This document shows, piece by piece, positions 40,485 through 50,697 of a stretch of 64,000 bases of DNA (positions are counted from its first letter, which is position 1; each line of letters opens with the position of its first letter). The position numbers and the translations under genes were made by a program. The DNA comes from Chitinimonas viridis (GTDB lineage Bacteria; Pseudomonadota; Gammaproteobacteria; Burkholderiales; Chitinimonadaceae): NCBI RefSeq assembly GCF_030409555.1, contig NZ_JAUFPU010000008.1, forward strand, positions 268,034 through 332,033. The letters run 5' to 3'. The notes under the pieces are model-generated. The model made no database searches, was not told the DNA's origin, and saw only the letters and a list, made by a program, of their open reading frames with translations.

Positions 40485-42074
40485 TCAAGCTTTGCTGATG
40501 ACGAATTGGCTGGCTGCCTGATCCAGTAACGCCGCTGTTCCAACCAGTTCCTGGGCATCCTGCAGCGTTTTGGACATGGCCAACACGTTGCGTTCAGCCA
40601 AGTTGTTGATAGCCGCGACTTCGATGGCAATCTGCGAGGCGCCCTTGGCTTGCTGCACCGTGGCTTCTGCGATACTGAGCATGAGGGTTTCAACCTCGCT
40701 GACTGCTGCCTCAACGCCCACGCTCATATCGACTACTGCCGCAATCTGCTGGGCTTCCGTGCGTGTCTTCTCCAAGGCAATATCCATTGCCGTGCGGGTC
40801 ATGCCCATGCTGGACGACAAGCGTTCCAGTTGCTGATTGATCTGTGTGGTGGCCTTGGCAGTACGTTCAGACAGCGAGCGCACCTCATCTGCAACCACGG
40901 CAAACCCGCGTCCTGCCTCGCCGGCACGCGCGGCCTCGATGGCGGCATTCAAGGCCAGCAGATTGGTCTGGCTGGCGATCTCGGTAATCAGGCTGCTGAC
41001 CTGGGTGACTTCATTGATTGCGCTGCTCAGTTCACCCAGCGTCGTGCTGGCGCTACCGATGTCATTTGCCAAGCTGCCCATCTGTTTCATGGCTTGCTGG
41101 GTATGCTGGGCCACCGATCGGACCAGGGTGACGGAGTAGGCCGATTTATCCGATGCCCCTTTGGCAAAGCTCGACACGCTGTCAATTGCGGTACTCATTT
41201 GCTCTACGGCGGCGCCGATGCTGGTCACCTCATCCGACTGCAGTTGCGTGTTATGCCGTACCGCTTCGGCATGCTCACTCAGCTGCTCGGACTCATGCCT
41301 CAAGCGCTGGCTGGCTTGCTTTACCTCGCCCAGCAGGTGATTCAGCTGGCTCACGAACTGATTGATCGCGCTGGATATGGCACCCAGCTCATTTCGGAAC
41401 TCGGGCAGGCGGAACGACAGGTCTCCGCGTCCCAGATGTCTGGCGGCAAGGCTGGTCTGCTGTACTTGTCGATTCAGGCTGCGTGCGAAAAGTAACTGAA
41501 AACTGATGACAATTGCAGCGGCAAGCATCAGTACAACAACGACCACCATCACCACCTGAGAAAGCTCGTTGTCGATATCCGCCTTGCGCCGTTCTGCTGC
41601 TTTTTCCTGTTGTACCACCAGGCCATCCAGCAGGGTGATGGCGGGCTCCAGGGCACCTTTGTAGATCTGTTCGGGGATGGAGAGGGCATCCTGTGGGCTC
41701 GTTTCGGCAATCTGCACGGCGCTCAGGAACTGCTTGAGGTAGTCCTGCCAGGCAGGCTGAAACTGCTGCGCCAGCTGTTTGACCGCGTCAGCCTCCATGC
41801 TGTCCAACAGCGCTGCCGTGCTGGCAACAATCTGCCGATTCGCCTCATCCAGGCGTTGCTTGGTCTCCGGCATGACCGGGTCGGCACGCGAGACTGCCAG
41901 TGCGGTGGACTTGATGGTGAGAAGCCGGGTCACGATCATTTGCCCCTGTTCCAGCTGCTGTACCTTGGCACGCAAGCTAGTAACGCGCTGTGCCGTCATG
42001 AAGATCGCTACCGCCAGCACGGCAACGGTGACAAGGCTAACCAGCATCAGCTGCTTGGAGAGTGACCATTTCAT
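40485..42074 (-). CDS. Methyl-accepting chemotaxis protein
   Basis: The 529-aa transducer has a first transmembrane helix (about residues 8-28) and a periplasmic helical sensor (about 29-185, four-helix-bundle type). A second helix (about 186-208), a HAMP region with [16 protein letters not shown], and a cytoplasmic signalling domain follow. The tip is [46 protein letters not shown], which binds CheA/CheW. No C-terminal NWETF-like CheR tether is present. ATG 42074 is preferred over a TTG four codons upstream. It is an orphan: no che genes are nearby. The ligand is unknown. Confidence 0.92.
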   Translation of the reverse strand: MKWSLSKQLMLVSLVTVAVLAVAIFMTAQRVTSLRAKVQQLEQGQMIVTRLLTIKSTALAVSRADPVMPETKQRLDEANRQIVASTAALLDSMEADAVKQLAQQFQPAWQDYLKQFLSAVQIAETSPQDALSIPEQIYKGALEPAITLLDGLVVQQEKAAERRKADIDNELSQVVMVVVVVLMLAAAIVISFQLLFARSLNRQVQQTSLAARHLGRGDLSFRLPEFRNELGAISSAINQFVSQLNHLLGEVKQASQRLRHESEQLSEHAEAVRHNTQLQSDEVTSIGAAVEQMSTAIDSVSSFAKGASDKSAYSVTLVRSVAQHTQQAMKQMGSLANDIGSASTTLGELSSAINEVTQVSSLITEIASQTNLLALNAAIEAARAGEAGRGFAVVADEVRSLSERTAKATTQINQQLERLSSSMGMTRTAMDIALEKTRTEAQQIAAVVDMSVGVEAAVSEVETLMLSIAEATVQQAKGASQIAIEVAAINNLAERNVLAMSKTLQDAQELVGTAALLDQAASQFVISKA

Positions 42075-42334
42075 CGCTATCGCCAATTTGCATATCAGCA
42101 GCTAATAATATTTAGGATGTATTTCAAATTAGTGACATGTGGCTTGTTTTTCCGGTACCCAGGCGCATGCCGCTGCACGCTGATGCGGGTTTCGCGCAGG
42201 GGGAGAGCCACCGGGAAAAGCGGCAGCTACCTGTCGTTTTCCATCAAAAACAGGGATGAAAGGCCTGGTATGGGCTTATACGGCACGCCGACGGACGGCC
42301 GTACCGCCATCAAATGGCCTGTGAAAGCGGCTTT

Positions 42335-42387
42335 GCCGTACTAGCTGAGTCTGCTGGCGCTGTCCATCTCCACCTTGCTAGTACGGC
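42335..42387 (+). promoter_or_regulatory. Perfect 11-bp inverted repeat upstream of a small gene
   Basis: GCCGTACTAGC (42335-42345) and GCTAGTACGGC (42377-42387) are perfect complements 31 bases apart. They lie 53 bases upstream of the ATG at 42440, just before a TATATT (42405-42410) that could be a -10 element. They could be an operator or a hairpin. The rest of 42075-42439 shows no gene. Confidence 0.45.
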
Positions 42388-42439
42388 CATCGTAAGCACC
42401 ATGTTATATTGCATTGCAGCATGTCTGAGGAGAGGTGCG

Positions 42440-42772
42440 ATGCAACCAGAACAGTATCTGCAAGCGGTCAGTACGCTGATGAAGCGGCCACTCAGCATGC
42501 AGGATGAGACGGTGGTGCTTTTTCTGGGCGGCTCAGATTTCTCGATACAGGACTGTGCCCAGGTGCTGGATGGCCTTGAGCGCGAGCGACAGCATGCGAT
42601 GGTCAGCAGCCTGATGGGGCGTCCCCTCACAACGAATGAAGCGGATCTTGCTTGGCAGCTGTCGGAGCAGGGGGTGCAGCCCGAAGCCATCTGTACCCGA
42701 TTGCAGGCAGCCGTCCATCGACCCAGCAACCTGTTCAAACGGCTTCAGCACAAGCTGAGACGGCGGTTCTAG
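42440..42772 (+). CDS. Hypothetical helical protein, 110 aa
   Basis: ATG 42440 follows a clear GAGGAGAGG ribosome site. The product is soluble, helical and charged. It contains two related segments, VSTLMKRPLSMQDETVVLFLGGSDFSIQDCAQVL and VSSLMGRPLTTNEADLAWQLSEQGVQPEAICTRL, so it looks like an internal duplication of a short helical unit (SLM-RPL followed by a helix). No family is recognised. The last 38 bases overlap the convergent CHAD gene. Upstream extension is unnecessary. Confidence 0.6.
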   Translation: MQPEQYLQAVSTLMKRPLSMQDETVVLFLGGSDFSIQDCAQVLDGLERERQHAMVSSLMGRPLTTNEADLAWQLSEQGVQPEAICTRLQAAVHRPSNLFKRLQHKLRRRF

Positions 42773-43598
42773 CGGTGCGATGAAGGATTTTTTCTTCTGC
42801 GATCAACAAGCCCAGCGCCGCCAATGCATCGGCAGACGCTGCCAGCAAACGAGCCTGTATGAGGTCGCAATTCGCGGCTTCCTGCGCGCCCAGCCTGCCT
42901 TGAATCTTGGGCCGCAAAGCCAGCCAGTCTCTTAGTTGCCCCAGTGTGGATTGCACGGATCCGGCCCGTTTCTGTAGCGCCGACATCGCCTCGAATTGAC
43001 GAGGGTAGCCCGCGATCAGATAGCGTAGCCGCTTGGCACGAATCCGGGTTTGGTGCCAATGGCCACTATGCGCAAACAGGGCCATACCCAACGTGCAATC
43101 TTCGTAGAGCTGAGCCAGCAAGCTACCCATCTGCTGCTCCAGCGCTGCCCTCAGATCCACCTCTCGCGTCTTGGACAGTCGCTGGCGGCATACCTTGCGA
43201 AGCCAGCGATATCCCGCCAACAACCGCTTGTCGTCGGCATCCTGTACCAGCTGACGGTGGCTGGCGGCTACCCGGGCCGTTTCTGCGTGGAACCAATCTT
43301 GTAACCGTAGCGGCCACGGCGTGGGCAGCAGGGCTTGTAGCAGGGCCAGTTGCGCCTCGATATCACGCAAGGCGTTGTACTTGCGGGACCAGCGCCTGAG
43401 GGGGGCAAAGGCCTGCCTCACCGGCTTCATCCCTGGCAAGCGCCACACTGGCGTGAGCACGCTATCGACGGTGCGAATACCCACCCTTATGTCGTGCAAA
43501 GCCTCGATATCTCCCGCATGTAGCCTTTGGGTGGCCAGTTCGGCCGCCAGCCTTGCTTGCTTGACTTGCCGTCCAATACAGCGTCGTAACTCTGACAT
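42735..43598 (-). CDS. CHAD domain protein
   Basis: CHAD domains are helical bundles with conserved histidines and basic residues that bind polyphosphate. The 287-aa protein has EALHDIRVGIRTVDSVL, LRRWSRKYNALRDIEAQLALL, HWHQTRIRAKRLRYLIAGYPRQFEAM and LGQLRDWLALRP, the recurring H/R/K pattern of the domain. No CYTH domain is fused. ATG 43598 has an AGGAGAAG site upstream; earlier GTG or ATG codons in frame are less well placed. A phosphate-rich context (phn genes, phosphohydrolases) nearby is suggestive only. Confidence 0.85.
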   Translation of the reverse strand: MSELRRCIGRQVKQARLAAELATQRLHAGDIEALHDIRVGIRTVDSVLTPVWRLPGMKPVRQAFAPLRRWSRKYNALRDIEAQLALLQALLPTPWPLRLQDWFHAETARVAASHRQLVQDADDKRLLAGYRWLRKVCRQRLSKTREVDLRAALEQQMGSLLAQLYEDCTLGMALFAHSGHWHQTRIRAKRLRYLIAGYPRQFEAMSALQKRAGSVQSTLGQLRDWLALRPKIQGRLGAQEAANCDLIQARLLAASADALAALGLLIAEEKILHRTARTAVSACAEAV

Positions 43599-43866
43599 CC
43601 GCTTCTTCTCCTGCCTCACAGTAGCCAACATTGGCTGGTTTAGCCGATTTTCGGTCACCGGTGTATGTGATCAAGTTGAGCCTGAGCGAGCAAGGCGTGG
43701 GCTTGCTGGTCTGCCGACTATCCGAGCCGGACAGCTGCGCCAGGAACCGCCATCGTGGCACCGGGAACTTGATATTGCGTTTCACAAAAGCGCCATATGG
43801 CCAGACCAGAATAGGTCGCGGCCCCTTGGCCCCACAGAAAACGAGAAATCAAGGAGAAACATAGCA

Positions 43867-44883
43867 ATGAAACTCGCCCGTCTACTGGCCGGTGTAGCAG
43901 TAGCTTGTTGTCTCACCGCCCCAGTCCATGCCTTCTCGCAAGAGACCCATCGCCGTATCGTTATTGATGCCGTGGCCTATATGCAGGCCAACCCGGGCAC
44001 CACCAACTTCGCCAAGCTCCAGTCGGGTGCTACCCGTGCCGGCTACACAGTCGATCAGTTCGCGGCCGCGTTAGGGCAGGGCGCCTACGATGTGGACGAT
44101 TTTGCCGATACTTATCTGTGCGGTGCCACGACCGGTGATTGCCAGATGGCGCCGGTTTGGGGTCTTGGTGCAGGCATCGTCAAGTACACCAGCTACCTGC
44201 ACTTTCAGAACCATACTGGCGGTCCCGACGTGCATGGCAACGACCTGGGCGGCTACAACTATAACAAGCTGACTGTCTGGGGCGATATCGACAATATGGC
44301 CTCGTCCTGGCTGTACGGCGACCATCTGGACGATGGCCGTGGTGGTATGAAAGGCTGGTTCGGTGATGGGTCCAAGTACAATAGCTATGGTATTACTGAG
44401 GCCAACTACCGCTTGGGTGGCCATTCAACCCCCGCCATGTATGCCGATTTCGAAACCATGCCGTTTCAGCCTATCGACAATCTTGGTCAGTACTGGTTTC
44501 AGCAGTTTCTAGCCCGTCCTACCGCTCAGTCGCTGGGCTTTGTGTTTCACACCACCGACTTGCTCCAGCCACACCATACCTGGACCACCTCAGCGCTCAA
44601 CCACGCGCAATGGGAAGGCTGGGTCAAGGACTACTACGATAGCGAGCGGTTGAACGACCCAGCGTTGGTCAAGAACGCCATGGCCAGCTTTACCCCATTA
44701 GCCAGCACAGCAACGGATATCCGCCCATTGCTGACGCAAGGTGGCAGCATTTCCTACTCACGCGGCGGCGCCGTATTATCGGCAACCGATCATGAGACCC
44801 GCCGTACTGTCGGCAAGGTGGTGGTGCCGCACGCCATTGCCATGGTGGTGCATCTGCTCAATCGCGCAGCAGAGCGCTTCTGA
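43867..44883 (+). CDS. Secreted zinc-phospholipase C / S1-P1 nuclease-like protein
   Basis: The 338-aa protein has a signal peptide ending near PVHA (residue 22), so the mature chain would start at FSQETHRRI. In zinc phospholipases and S1/P1 nucleases the mature N-terminus itself ligates zinc. Histidine motifs follow: YLHFQNH, GDHLDD, and FHTTDLLQPHHTW, which matches the HxxxDxxQPxH core of the family, then NHAQWEGWV. Phosphodiester hydrolysis of phospholipid or nucleic acid is inferred. AAGGAGAAA precedes ATG 43867. Its stop overlaps the start of a parvulin gene, suggesting a dedicated folding factor. Confidence 0.72.
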   Translation: MKLARLLAGVAVACCLTAPVHAFSQETHRRIVIDAVAYMQANPGTTNFAKLQSGATRAGYTVDQFAAALGQGAYDVDDFADTYLCGATTGDCQMAPVWGLGAGIVKYTSYLHFQNHTGGPDVHGNDLGGYNYNKLTVWGDIDNMASSWLYGDHLDDGRGGMKGWFGDGSKYNSYGITEANYRLGGHSTPAMYADFETMPFQPIDNLGQYWFQQFLARPTAQSLGFVFHTTDLLQPHHTWTTSALNHAQWEGWVKDYYDSERLNDPALVKNAMASFTPLASTATDIRPLLTQGGSISYSRGGAVLSATDHETRRTVGKVVVPHAIAMVVHLLNRAAERF

Positions 44884-46250
44884 TGATGCGCCAGCCTTGC
44901 TCCACATGGCTGGCGCTGATGGCAATGCTGATCGCCAGCCTGGCGGTCAGCGCTGTCAGCCGAGATAGCCTCAATGACCCCGGTCTGGCCGCCCGTGTGA
45001 ACGGTGAGCCTATTCCCCTGGCCGGTCTGACCGTACTGCATAGCATTGCCGTCCACAGCGATAGGCATACACCGCTCAACAAGGTTCTCGCCTCGGTGAT
45101 AGATAACCGCTTGCTGGGCGAGTACGCGCTGCGGCATTACGACGATGCCACCTTGTTCCCCGGTACGGGCGTCGCCTTCAGCCGGGCGGCGGCAGTAGAG
45201 GATCAGCTCGTTGCCACCTTGCGACGTGCCTACAAAACCCAGCTGGATTTGGCATTGGACAAGGCGGGAGGGCTGGACACCCTGGTGAAGCGCCGCCATG
45301 TCCCGGCACAGGCCATGCTGGAGCAGGTGTTCCCGCCCAAGCGGGGGCTGCGCTTGAACTCGGAACTCAGCACGGCGCAAATGGCGGCGGCCCGCCAGAT
45401 CGTGCTGCTGTCGTATCGCCTTCCCGGTGGCGAAGCCGGACAGATTTCCCTGGCCGATATCTGGTTGAAGCAGAACATCCAGGGCAAGACCCAGCTTGTG
45501 GGTGGGGATGCGGGCTATCGGGATCAGCAGGCCATGCAGTTGCTGGCGAGTCGATATGTACTGGATTGGGCAAAACACGCCAGCGGACTGGCACCGGCAG
45601 ACCTGGCTTTACTGCAGCGTGCCATCGAGGATCGCGACCGCCGCGGTGCGCTCTTGCAACTGCTGGGTCTTGCAGCAGACATGCACTACAGCAGCGAGCA
45701 CTTGAACAGGCTTATCGCTACCGTCACTCCAGCTGAGATACGTGATTACTACTATCGTCACCAGCAGGAGTTCCGGCGCATAGAGCGGGTGCGGGCCAGC
45801 CATATCCATTGCAAGGAGGAGGCTGTCTGCCAGCGCGCCTATGCAGCGCTGGGCAAGGGCGTACCCTTTGGCGAGGCGGCGCGCAGGTTTTCAGATGCCG
45901 CCAATGCTGCTGACGGTGGCACGTTGGGATGGCTGCTGCCCAGAGACGGCGCGGCACCCTGGCTGCACGAGCTGGCCTTTGTCCTGCCGCCCGGCAAGCC
46001 CTCCCGCTTGATACGCGAACCCAACGGCAGCGGCTGGCAGATAGTGCTGGTTGAGGCACGCGAGGAGGGCATGCAAGCGCCAGAGAGTGAGGCCGTTCGC
46101 TATATCGCCAGTCAGGCGATAGGCAAAAAGAAAGCCTTGGCCGAGTTCAAGGCATTGCGCGAAAAGCTCTACCGGGATGCTGACATTGCGATTAATCCCA
46201 CGGCCCTGGGTTTTGGCCAGAGCGCACTGAATATCCAGGAGCAACCATGA
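44883..46250 (+). CDS. Exported parvulin-type peptidyl-prolyl isomerase (SurA/PpiC-like)
   Basis: The 455-aa protein begins with a signal or anchor segment (about 8-25). It has a long helical SurA-like N-terminal region (LAARVNGEPIPLAG then helices to about 295) and a PpiC domain (about 305-405; IERVRASHIHCKEE, GVPFGEAARRFSDAANAADGGTLGWL, WLHELAFVLPPGKPSRLI). A C-terminal helix follows. The ATG overlaps the stop of the phospholipase-like gene (TGATG) and its own stop overlaps the next start (ATGA). Such coupling suggests it folds or guides the secreted enzyme upstream rather than outer-membrane proteins generally. Confidence 0.82.
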   Translation: MMRQPCSTWLALMAMLIASLAVSAVSRDSLNDPGLAARVNGEPIPLAGLTVLHSIAVHSDRHTPLNKVLASVIDNRLLGEYALRHYDDATLFPGTGVAFSRAAAVEDQLVATLRRAYKTQLDLALDKAGGLDTLVKRRHVPAQAMLEQVFPPKRGLRLNSELSTAQMAAARQIVLLSYRLPGGEAGQISLADIWLKQNIQGKTQLVGGDAGYRDQQAMQLLASRYVLDWAKHASGLAPADLALLQRAIEDRDRRGALLQLLGLAADMHYSSEHLNRLIATVTPAEIRDYYYRHQQEFRRIERVRASHIHCKEEAVCQRAYAALGKGVPFGEAARRFSDAANAADGGTLGWLLPRDGAAPWLHELAFVLPPGKPSRLIREPNGSGWQIVLVEAREEGMQAPESEAVRYIASQAIGKKKALAEFKALREKLYRDADIAINPTALGFGQSALNIQEQP

Positions 46251-46807
46251 AGCGTAGAACTGGACTGGTGGTCGCGGCGCTGCTCACCGTCTGCGCCTCC
46301 GTCATACTGCTTGATTGGCAGCGCGAGGTAGCGCCGCCACTGCGATCAGCTGATGCTCCCTCTGTGACAGCGCCCTTGGCGCAAACTCGTGGGTTGGATG
46401 ATCATCCTGCGGCCGGGGCGGCAGAAATGCCTCAGGCCTTGGCCGGCGAACCAGCGGTGATAGATCAATCAGCGTCCGCCATCCTGAGCATGACGGATGC
46501 CCGTGAGCGCGGCGATGACCGTGCACCACCGCTGGTACGGATGGACGCGCAGTGGCGCGATCCGCCTAGCCAGTCTGAGCTGGCAGACCCCGACCAATAC
46601 CAGCGTTACGCCGAGCGACAGCAGGCCAAGCTCTATCGCGCCTATGTCGCAGCCGCTGATCAAATGCTGCCGCAACTGGATGCCGACATTGCGCGCGCCA
46701 AGGCAGAAGGGCTGGTGACTGCGGCCCAGATTGCCCAGGCGGAGGAAAAGCGTCGCCGCATCGCCGAGATGCAGGCCGCCATCAGCATCAAAGCCGGAGA
46801 GCCCTGA
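46247..46807 (+). CDS. Membrane-anchored helical hypothetical protein
   Basis: The 186-aa product has an N-terminal signal anchor (about residues 5-22), a low-complexity Pro/Ala/Asp linker (about 25-105) and a C-terminal amphipathic helical region (about 110-180; YQRYAERQQAKLYRAYVAAADQMLPQLDADIARAKAEG). The layout of anchor, flexible linker and periplasmic helices is like that of lipase-specific foldases (Lif), though no sequence match is claimed. It is the third overlapping gene of the phospholipase-parvulin operon and ends 30 bases before the convergent phn regulator. Confidence 0.6.
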   Translation: MKRRTGLVVAALLTVCASVILLDWQREVAPPLRSADAPSVTAPLAQTRGLDDHPAAGAAEMPQALAGEPAVIDQSASAILSMTDARERGDDRAPPLVRMDAQWRDPPSQSELADPDQYQRYAERQQAKLYRAYVAAADQMLPQLDADIARAKAEGLVTAAQIAQAEEKRRRIAEMQAAISIKAGEP

Positions 46808-46839
46808 AACCATGGCCGGACCTTGCTTTCAACAGGCTC

Positions 46840-47592
46840 TCAGGGTTCGATCACCAGCTGCACAGCCGTGCTGTTGAAGCGAGAGATGCCGTATTCGATA
46901 GGGCTGCCAGCGGCATCGACATAGATGGTCTCGACGTAAAGTATGGGTTGTGCGGCTGGTTGGTCCAGCTGCAACGCCACTTCACGCTCGGGCAGCCTGG
47001 CGCTTGCACGACTCAGCTTGCGCTGGAACTCCGCCACGCCGAAATGCGCCAGGGCCAGGTGGGTTTTTCCCAGGGTCTGATATACCTGGGCAAAGCCGGC
47101 AAAGCGTGGGAGGGGGAAATACTGGGTACATACGCCCACGACTCGCTCATCTACCACGTCCAACGTATCGATCTGGATCACACTGCTTCCCGGCGGCAAG
47201 GCCAGCAGCTCCAGTACATCAGGGCTGGGAATCAGTTCGCGATGGCCTTGCACGCGGCTGACGCCCACGCGACGGGCTTTGTCCAGGCTGTGGGCTAAAC
47301 GGGTTCGGCGACCCAGCTCATAGTCAATCAGGTTCTCACGCACGAACGTGCCACGACCATGTACTACTTCGACCAGGCCACGTTCTGCCAGGGCCTTTGC
47401 CGCCTGGCGCACCGTATGGCGGTTTACGCCAAACTGTTCAGCCAGTTCGGTTTCGTTGGGTAAACGGCCCTTGCGTACACCCGACAGAATGTCGCTGGCC
47501 AGGGCTTCTTCTATCTGCCGCCAGATAGCGGTACCGGCGCGGCGTACCAAGGGGGTCGGGGGTGTTGCGGAGGAGGGGGTTGCTTGGGCCAT
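46840..47592 (-). CDS. phnF: GntR/HutC-family regulator, PhnF type
   Basis: A 250-aa regulator with an N-terminal winged helix (LPNETELAEQFGVNRHTVRQAAKALAERGLVEVVHGRGTFV, about residues 44-84) and a C-terminal UTRA effector domain (about 110-248). It is the last gene of the 2-aminoethylphosphonate operon and abuts the oxidoreductase gene. HutC-family proteins bind sites related to GTNTANAC; a near match lies upstream of phnS at 55252-55259. It is likely a repressor released by a phosphonate intermediate. Confidence 0.88.
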   Translation of the reverse strand: MAQATPSSATPPTPLVRRAGTAIWRQIEEALASDILSGVRKGRLPNETELAEQFGVNRHTVRQAAKALAERGLVEVVHGRGTFVRENLIDYELGRRTRLAHSLDKARRVGVSRVQGHRELIPSPDVLELLALPPGSSVIQIDTLDVVDERVVGVCTQYFPLPRFAGFAQVYQTLGKTHLALAHFGVAEFQRKLSRASARLPEREVALQLDQPAAQPILYVETIYVDAAGSPIEYGISRFNSTAVQLVIEP

Positions 47593-47593
47593 A

Positions 47594-48700
47594 TTATGAA
47601 GAGAGTACCCGTTCTGCCAGCGCCAGGGCGATACTCATACCCACGCCAGCCGTGATCGTGACCAGTTGCACACCTGTTTCGGGCTGCATGATTTCATAGG
47701 GGCGTGGTCCTTTGGCATAGACGCCTTGCCACCTCGCCCGTACTTGCAAGCGCCGTTCCAGCAGATTTTCCGCCAGATCCAGCAACAGCCTATCTACTTC
47801 AGCAGAGCTGAAGGGCGTGATGTCCGAGCCATAGTGGTGAGAGTCGCCGATGATCAGATCGCCGTCCAGGCCCACCTGCTGGATGATCAGGTGTATGCCA
47901 TGCTCAAGCAGTTCTGGCTGCTCGCAAGCAAGCTGTTCATGCAGCCTGGCAAGCGGTTCGGCCAAGGCCGCACTCTGGGTGAAAGCCCCGTAATGCAGGG
48001 TGGACAAGCCTGTCATCAGTGCGGGGCCTAGCGCAATACCAGGGTTGGCTACCCGCAGCATCTGCAACCCGCAGCGCGCCAAATCCAGTGCCGAAAAATG
48101 TGCGGGATACAGTGTCTGGAAATCGTGCCCGGTACAGACAATCACTCTATCTGCATGATGGCGGCCTTGGCTGGTGTGTAGCACCGGTAATTCAACTGCG
48201 TTGATCTGGGTGCCGTAGTGGAAACGCACGCCATGCACCTGGGCCAGCCAGCCTGCCAGCGCTGGAACGACCTGGCGCGATTCGAAGGCGATCTCGCTGC
48301 CGCTCTGCAGTGCGCCCAGGCCTAAGGCGTGATGTGTGCTGAGCGCCGCAGCATTCAGCAGCCGGGTCCCATACTGCTGACCCAGCTCCGCCTGGAATGC
48401 CTCTAGCACCGCCCATTCGGCTGCGTTGCGAGCCACTACCAGGCTACCCTGGGCCTTGTACCAGCAGCCCATTGCAGGCAATAGCTCCAGCCACAGGTTG
48501 CGGCTATGCCGGGCCAGCTCATAGAGGTCACCCTGGGGTTGCCCCAGCAGCAGGCCCAGCCCGAAGTTGCGCACGGAGGCGCCAGAGGCGAAAGCATCAC
48601 GTTCGAACACCGTGACGTCATAGCCCAGGCGTGCACCGGCCCAGGCATGGGCCAAGCCCACCACGCCGGCCCCCACCACAGCCAAGCGGGGGCGGCTCAT
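47594..48700 (-). CDS. FAD-dependent oxidoreductase of phosphonate operons (TIGR03364-type, PbfD-like)
   Basis: The 368-aa protein is a DAAO/glycine-oxidase-type flavoenzyme: [52 protein letters not shown], and [24 protein letters not shown] at the C-terminus. This family is tied to AEP operons and is thought to oxidise N-methylated or related aminophosphonates to phosphonoacetaldehyde, feeding PhnX. Its start overlaps the phnX stop by 4 bases. Assignment to that family is from memory of its hallmark sequence and the operon position. Confidence 0.85.
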   Translation of the reverse strand: MSRPRLAVVGAGVVGLAHAWAGARLGYDVTVFERDAFASGASVRNFGLGLLLGQPQGDLYELARHSRNLWLELLPAMGCWYKAQGSLVVARNAAEWAVLEAFQAELGQQYGTRLLNAAALSTHHALGLGALQSGSEIAFESRQVVPALAGWLAQVHGVRFHYGTQINAVELPVLHTSQGRHHADRVIVCTGHDFQTLYPAHFSALDLARCGLQMLRVANPGIALGPALMTGLSTLHYGAFTQSAALAEPLARLHEQLACEQPELLEHGIHLIIQQVGLDGDLIIGDSHHYGSDITPFSSAEVDRLLLDLAENLLERRLQVRARWQGVYAKGPRPYEIMQPETGVQLVTITAGVGMSIALALAERVLSS

Positions 48701-49551
48701 GGGCGTTCGCCACGCGCCAGTCGCAGCGCAATCGCGGCCACCACGGCCGGCAAGTCGGCAATACTGTCTATCACGTAGTGCGCTCCCACCTGAGCCAGTT
48801 TGTTGGCGGCGCGGCGGCGACGGGTTTCCACCTCGGCAGCAGGCAGGGCCTGGACTTCGTCCAGGCTCAGCCCAACCTCATTACCAGAAAGCGATAGGCC
48901 CACGGTCCACATGCCGGCAGCCAAACCTTCCTCTATGCCTGGCACCGTGTCATCCACCTTGATGCAACTGGCCAGTTCGCTCACGCCCAGCTCGATCACA
49001 TTCGCCAGTGCCATCCAGGGGCCGGGCCTGCCCCCTGGTTTCAGATCATCGGTGGCGACCGCATGATCCACTTCCAGCCCCTGCGCAGCTGCATGTGGCA
49101 ATAGCTTGTCCATCACTACGCGCGGGTAGCCCGAGCAGGAGCCTATCTTGATGCCTCGTTCACGCAGGCTGGCCAATACGGGTAGCGCGCCAGGTATGAC
49201 CGTGGAGTAATGCGCGACGCGCTCTACCTGCAAGGGCATAAAGGCCGCATAGAGACCATCAACGTCCTCGCGGCGCATGCTATGGCCAAATCGGGCACGC
49301 CAACGGGCATCGACTGACGGCAGTTGTCCCAGCGCTGCTATGTGGTCCCACTTGGCCAGGCCCATGGGAATGCGGGCCTCAGCCAGCGTGATGTCTATGC
49401 CGAAGCCTTTGAAGGCATCAATCAGCACCTGAGTAGGCGCAAAAGAGCCAAAGTCGACCAGGGTACCTGCCCAGTCAAACACAACGGCTTGCACCGGGCC
49501 GTGATAGTGGCGGCTGTGGCGGTAGGGCGTTTGCAGCATGATGTTTTCCAT
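48697..49551 (-). CDS. phnX: Phosphonoacetaldehyde hydrolase (phosphonatase)
   Basis: PhnX cleaves the C-P bond of phosphonoacetaldehyde to acetaldehyde and phosphate. The 284-aa HAD-fold protein has the nucleophile motif [17 protein letters not shown], the Schiff-base lysine in [13 protein letters not shown], the CSGYPR Ser motif and [20 protein letters not shown] with the acidic Mg ligands. It lies directly downstream of phnW, whose product it consumes. A start at the ATG four codons in (MLQTPYRHS) is possible. Confidence 0.95.
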   Translation of the reverse strand: MENIMLQTPYRHSRHYHGPVQAVVFDWAGTLVDFGSFAPTQVLIDAFKGFGIDITLAEARIPMGLAKWDHIAALGQLPSVDARWRARFGHSMRREDVDGLYAAFMPLQVERVAHYSTVIPGALPVLASLRERGIKIGSCSGYPRVVMDKLLPHAAAQGLEVDHAVATDDLKPGGRPGPWMALANVIELGVSELASCIKVDDTVPGIEEGLAAGMWTVGLSLSGNEVGLSLDEVQALPAAEVETRRRRAANKLAQVGAHYVIDSIADLPAVVAAIALRLARGERP

Positions 49552-49563
49552 AGGGATAAGGAA

Positions 49564-50664
49564 TCAGGCGCGTATGCGCATTTCGGTCAGGGCGCGGGCA
49601 ATGGCATCGACCGCCATCTGTATCTCGGCCTTGCCTATGGCGCCTATGCAGCCCACGCGGAAGGTCTCCAGCTCCGTCAGCTTGCCTGGGTAGAGCACCA
49701 CCCCCTGGGCTTTGACGCGTTGATAGAACTCGCCGAATTGCCAATTGGCATGCTCGGGTGCCTGTACGGTAACGATAATGGGGGCCTGTATGGCAGCAGG
49801 GAGAAATGGACGTAAGCCGAGGCCATGCAGGCCTTCGATCAAAGCCGCACAGTTGCTGCTGTAGCGTGCAAAGCGTGCCGGCCGCCCGCCTTCGGCCTGG
49901 TATTGATCCAGTGCTGAGGCCAGGGCTGCCACGACATGTGTGGGTGGCGTGTAGCGCCACTGACCCGTCTGTTGCAGATAGCGCCACTGGTCGTGCAGGT
50001 CCAGTGACAATGAGTGGGCGTTGCCCTGCGCCAAGGCAAGGCTGCGCTGGCGCACCAGTACAAAGCCCATGCCCGGCACCCCCTCCAGGCATTTATTGCT
50101 ACTGGCTATCACCGCATCAAATGCCGTCTCGCGCGCAGACAAGGGCAGGGCGCCCAGCGCACTCATGGCATCAATGATCAGGCGCCTGCCTGCCAAGGCG
50201 ACAACCTCGGCAATGGCCTCCAGCGGGTTGAGTATGCCGGTGCTGGTTTCACAGTGGATAACACCCACATGGGTAATCTGTGGGTCGGCGGCCAGGCGAG
50301 CGGCTACCCGCACCGGGTCGACCGGTGAGGTTTCGCCGAAGTCCAGTATCGAGACCGCACGCCCCATGACCTCAGTCAGCCGCGCCATACGTTTTCCGTA
50401 TGCGCCATTGACCAACACCAGCAGCTTGCCGTCCCGGGGTAGCAAGGTGCCGATCGCAGCCTCCACCGCAAAGGTGCCCGAGCCCTGCAAGGGCACGCAT
50501 ACAAAGTCCTCACCGCCATCAACCAGGTCAACCAGCCGTTGGCATACGCTAGCGGTCAGGGCATTGAAACTGCTGTCCCAGGAGCCCCAATCGTTCAGCA
50601 TGGCCATCTTGGTTGCCAGCGTGGTGGTCAGGGGGCCTGGGGTGAGCAATAGGGGATCACGCAT
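49564..50664 (-). CDS. phnW: 2-Aminoethylphosphonate:pyruvate aminotransferase
   Basis: PhnW converts 2-aminoethylphosphonate and pyruvate to phosphonoacetaldehyde and alanine with PLP. The 366-aa protein starts [29 protein letters not shown], has [41 protein letters not shown], and the PLP lysine in [18 protein letters not shown]. It ends [21 protein letters not shown]. It is centrally placed between transport genes and phnX on the same strand. Confidence 0.96.
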   Translation of the reverse strand: MRDPLLLTPGPLTTTLATKMAMLNDWGSWDSSFNALTASVCQRLVDLVDGGEDFVCVPLQGSGTFAVEAAIGTLLPRDGKLLVLVNGAYGKRMARLTEVMGRAVSILDFGETSPVDPVRVAARLAADPQITHVGVIHCETSTGILNPLEAIAEVVALAGRRLIIDAMSALGALPLSARETAFDAVIASSNKCLEGVPGMGFVLVRQRSLALAQGNAHSLSLDLHDQWRYLQQTGQWRYTPPTHVVAALASALDQYQAEGGRPARFARYSSNCAALIEGLHGLGLRPFLPAAIQAPIIVTVQAPEHANWQFGEFYQRVKAQGVVLYPGKLTELETFRVGCIGAIGKAEIQMAVDAIARALTEMRIRA

Positions 50665-50697
50665 AGAGTCAAATCCAGTCAGGAAGTAAATAGATAA

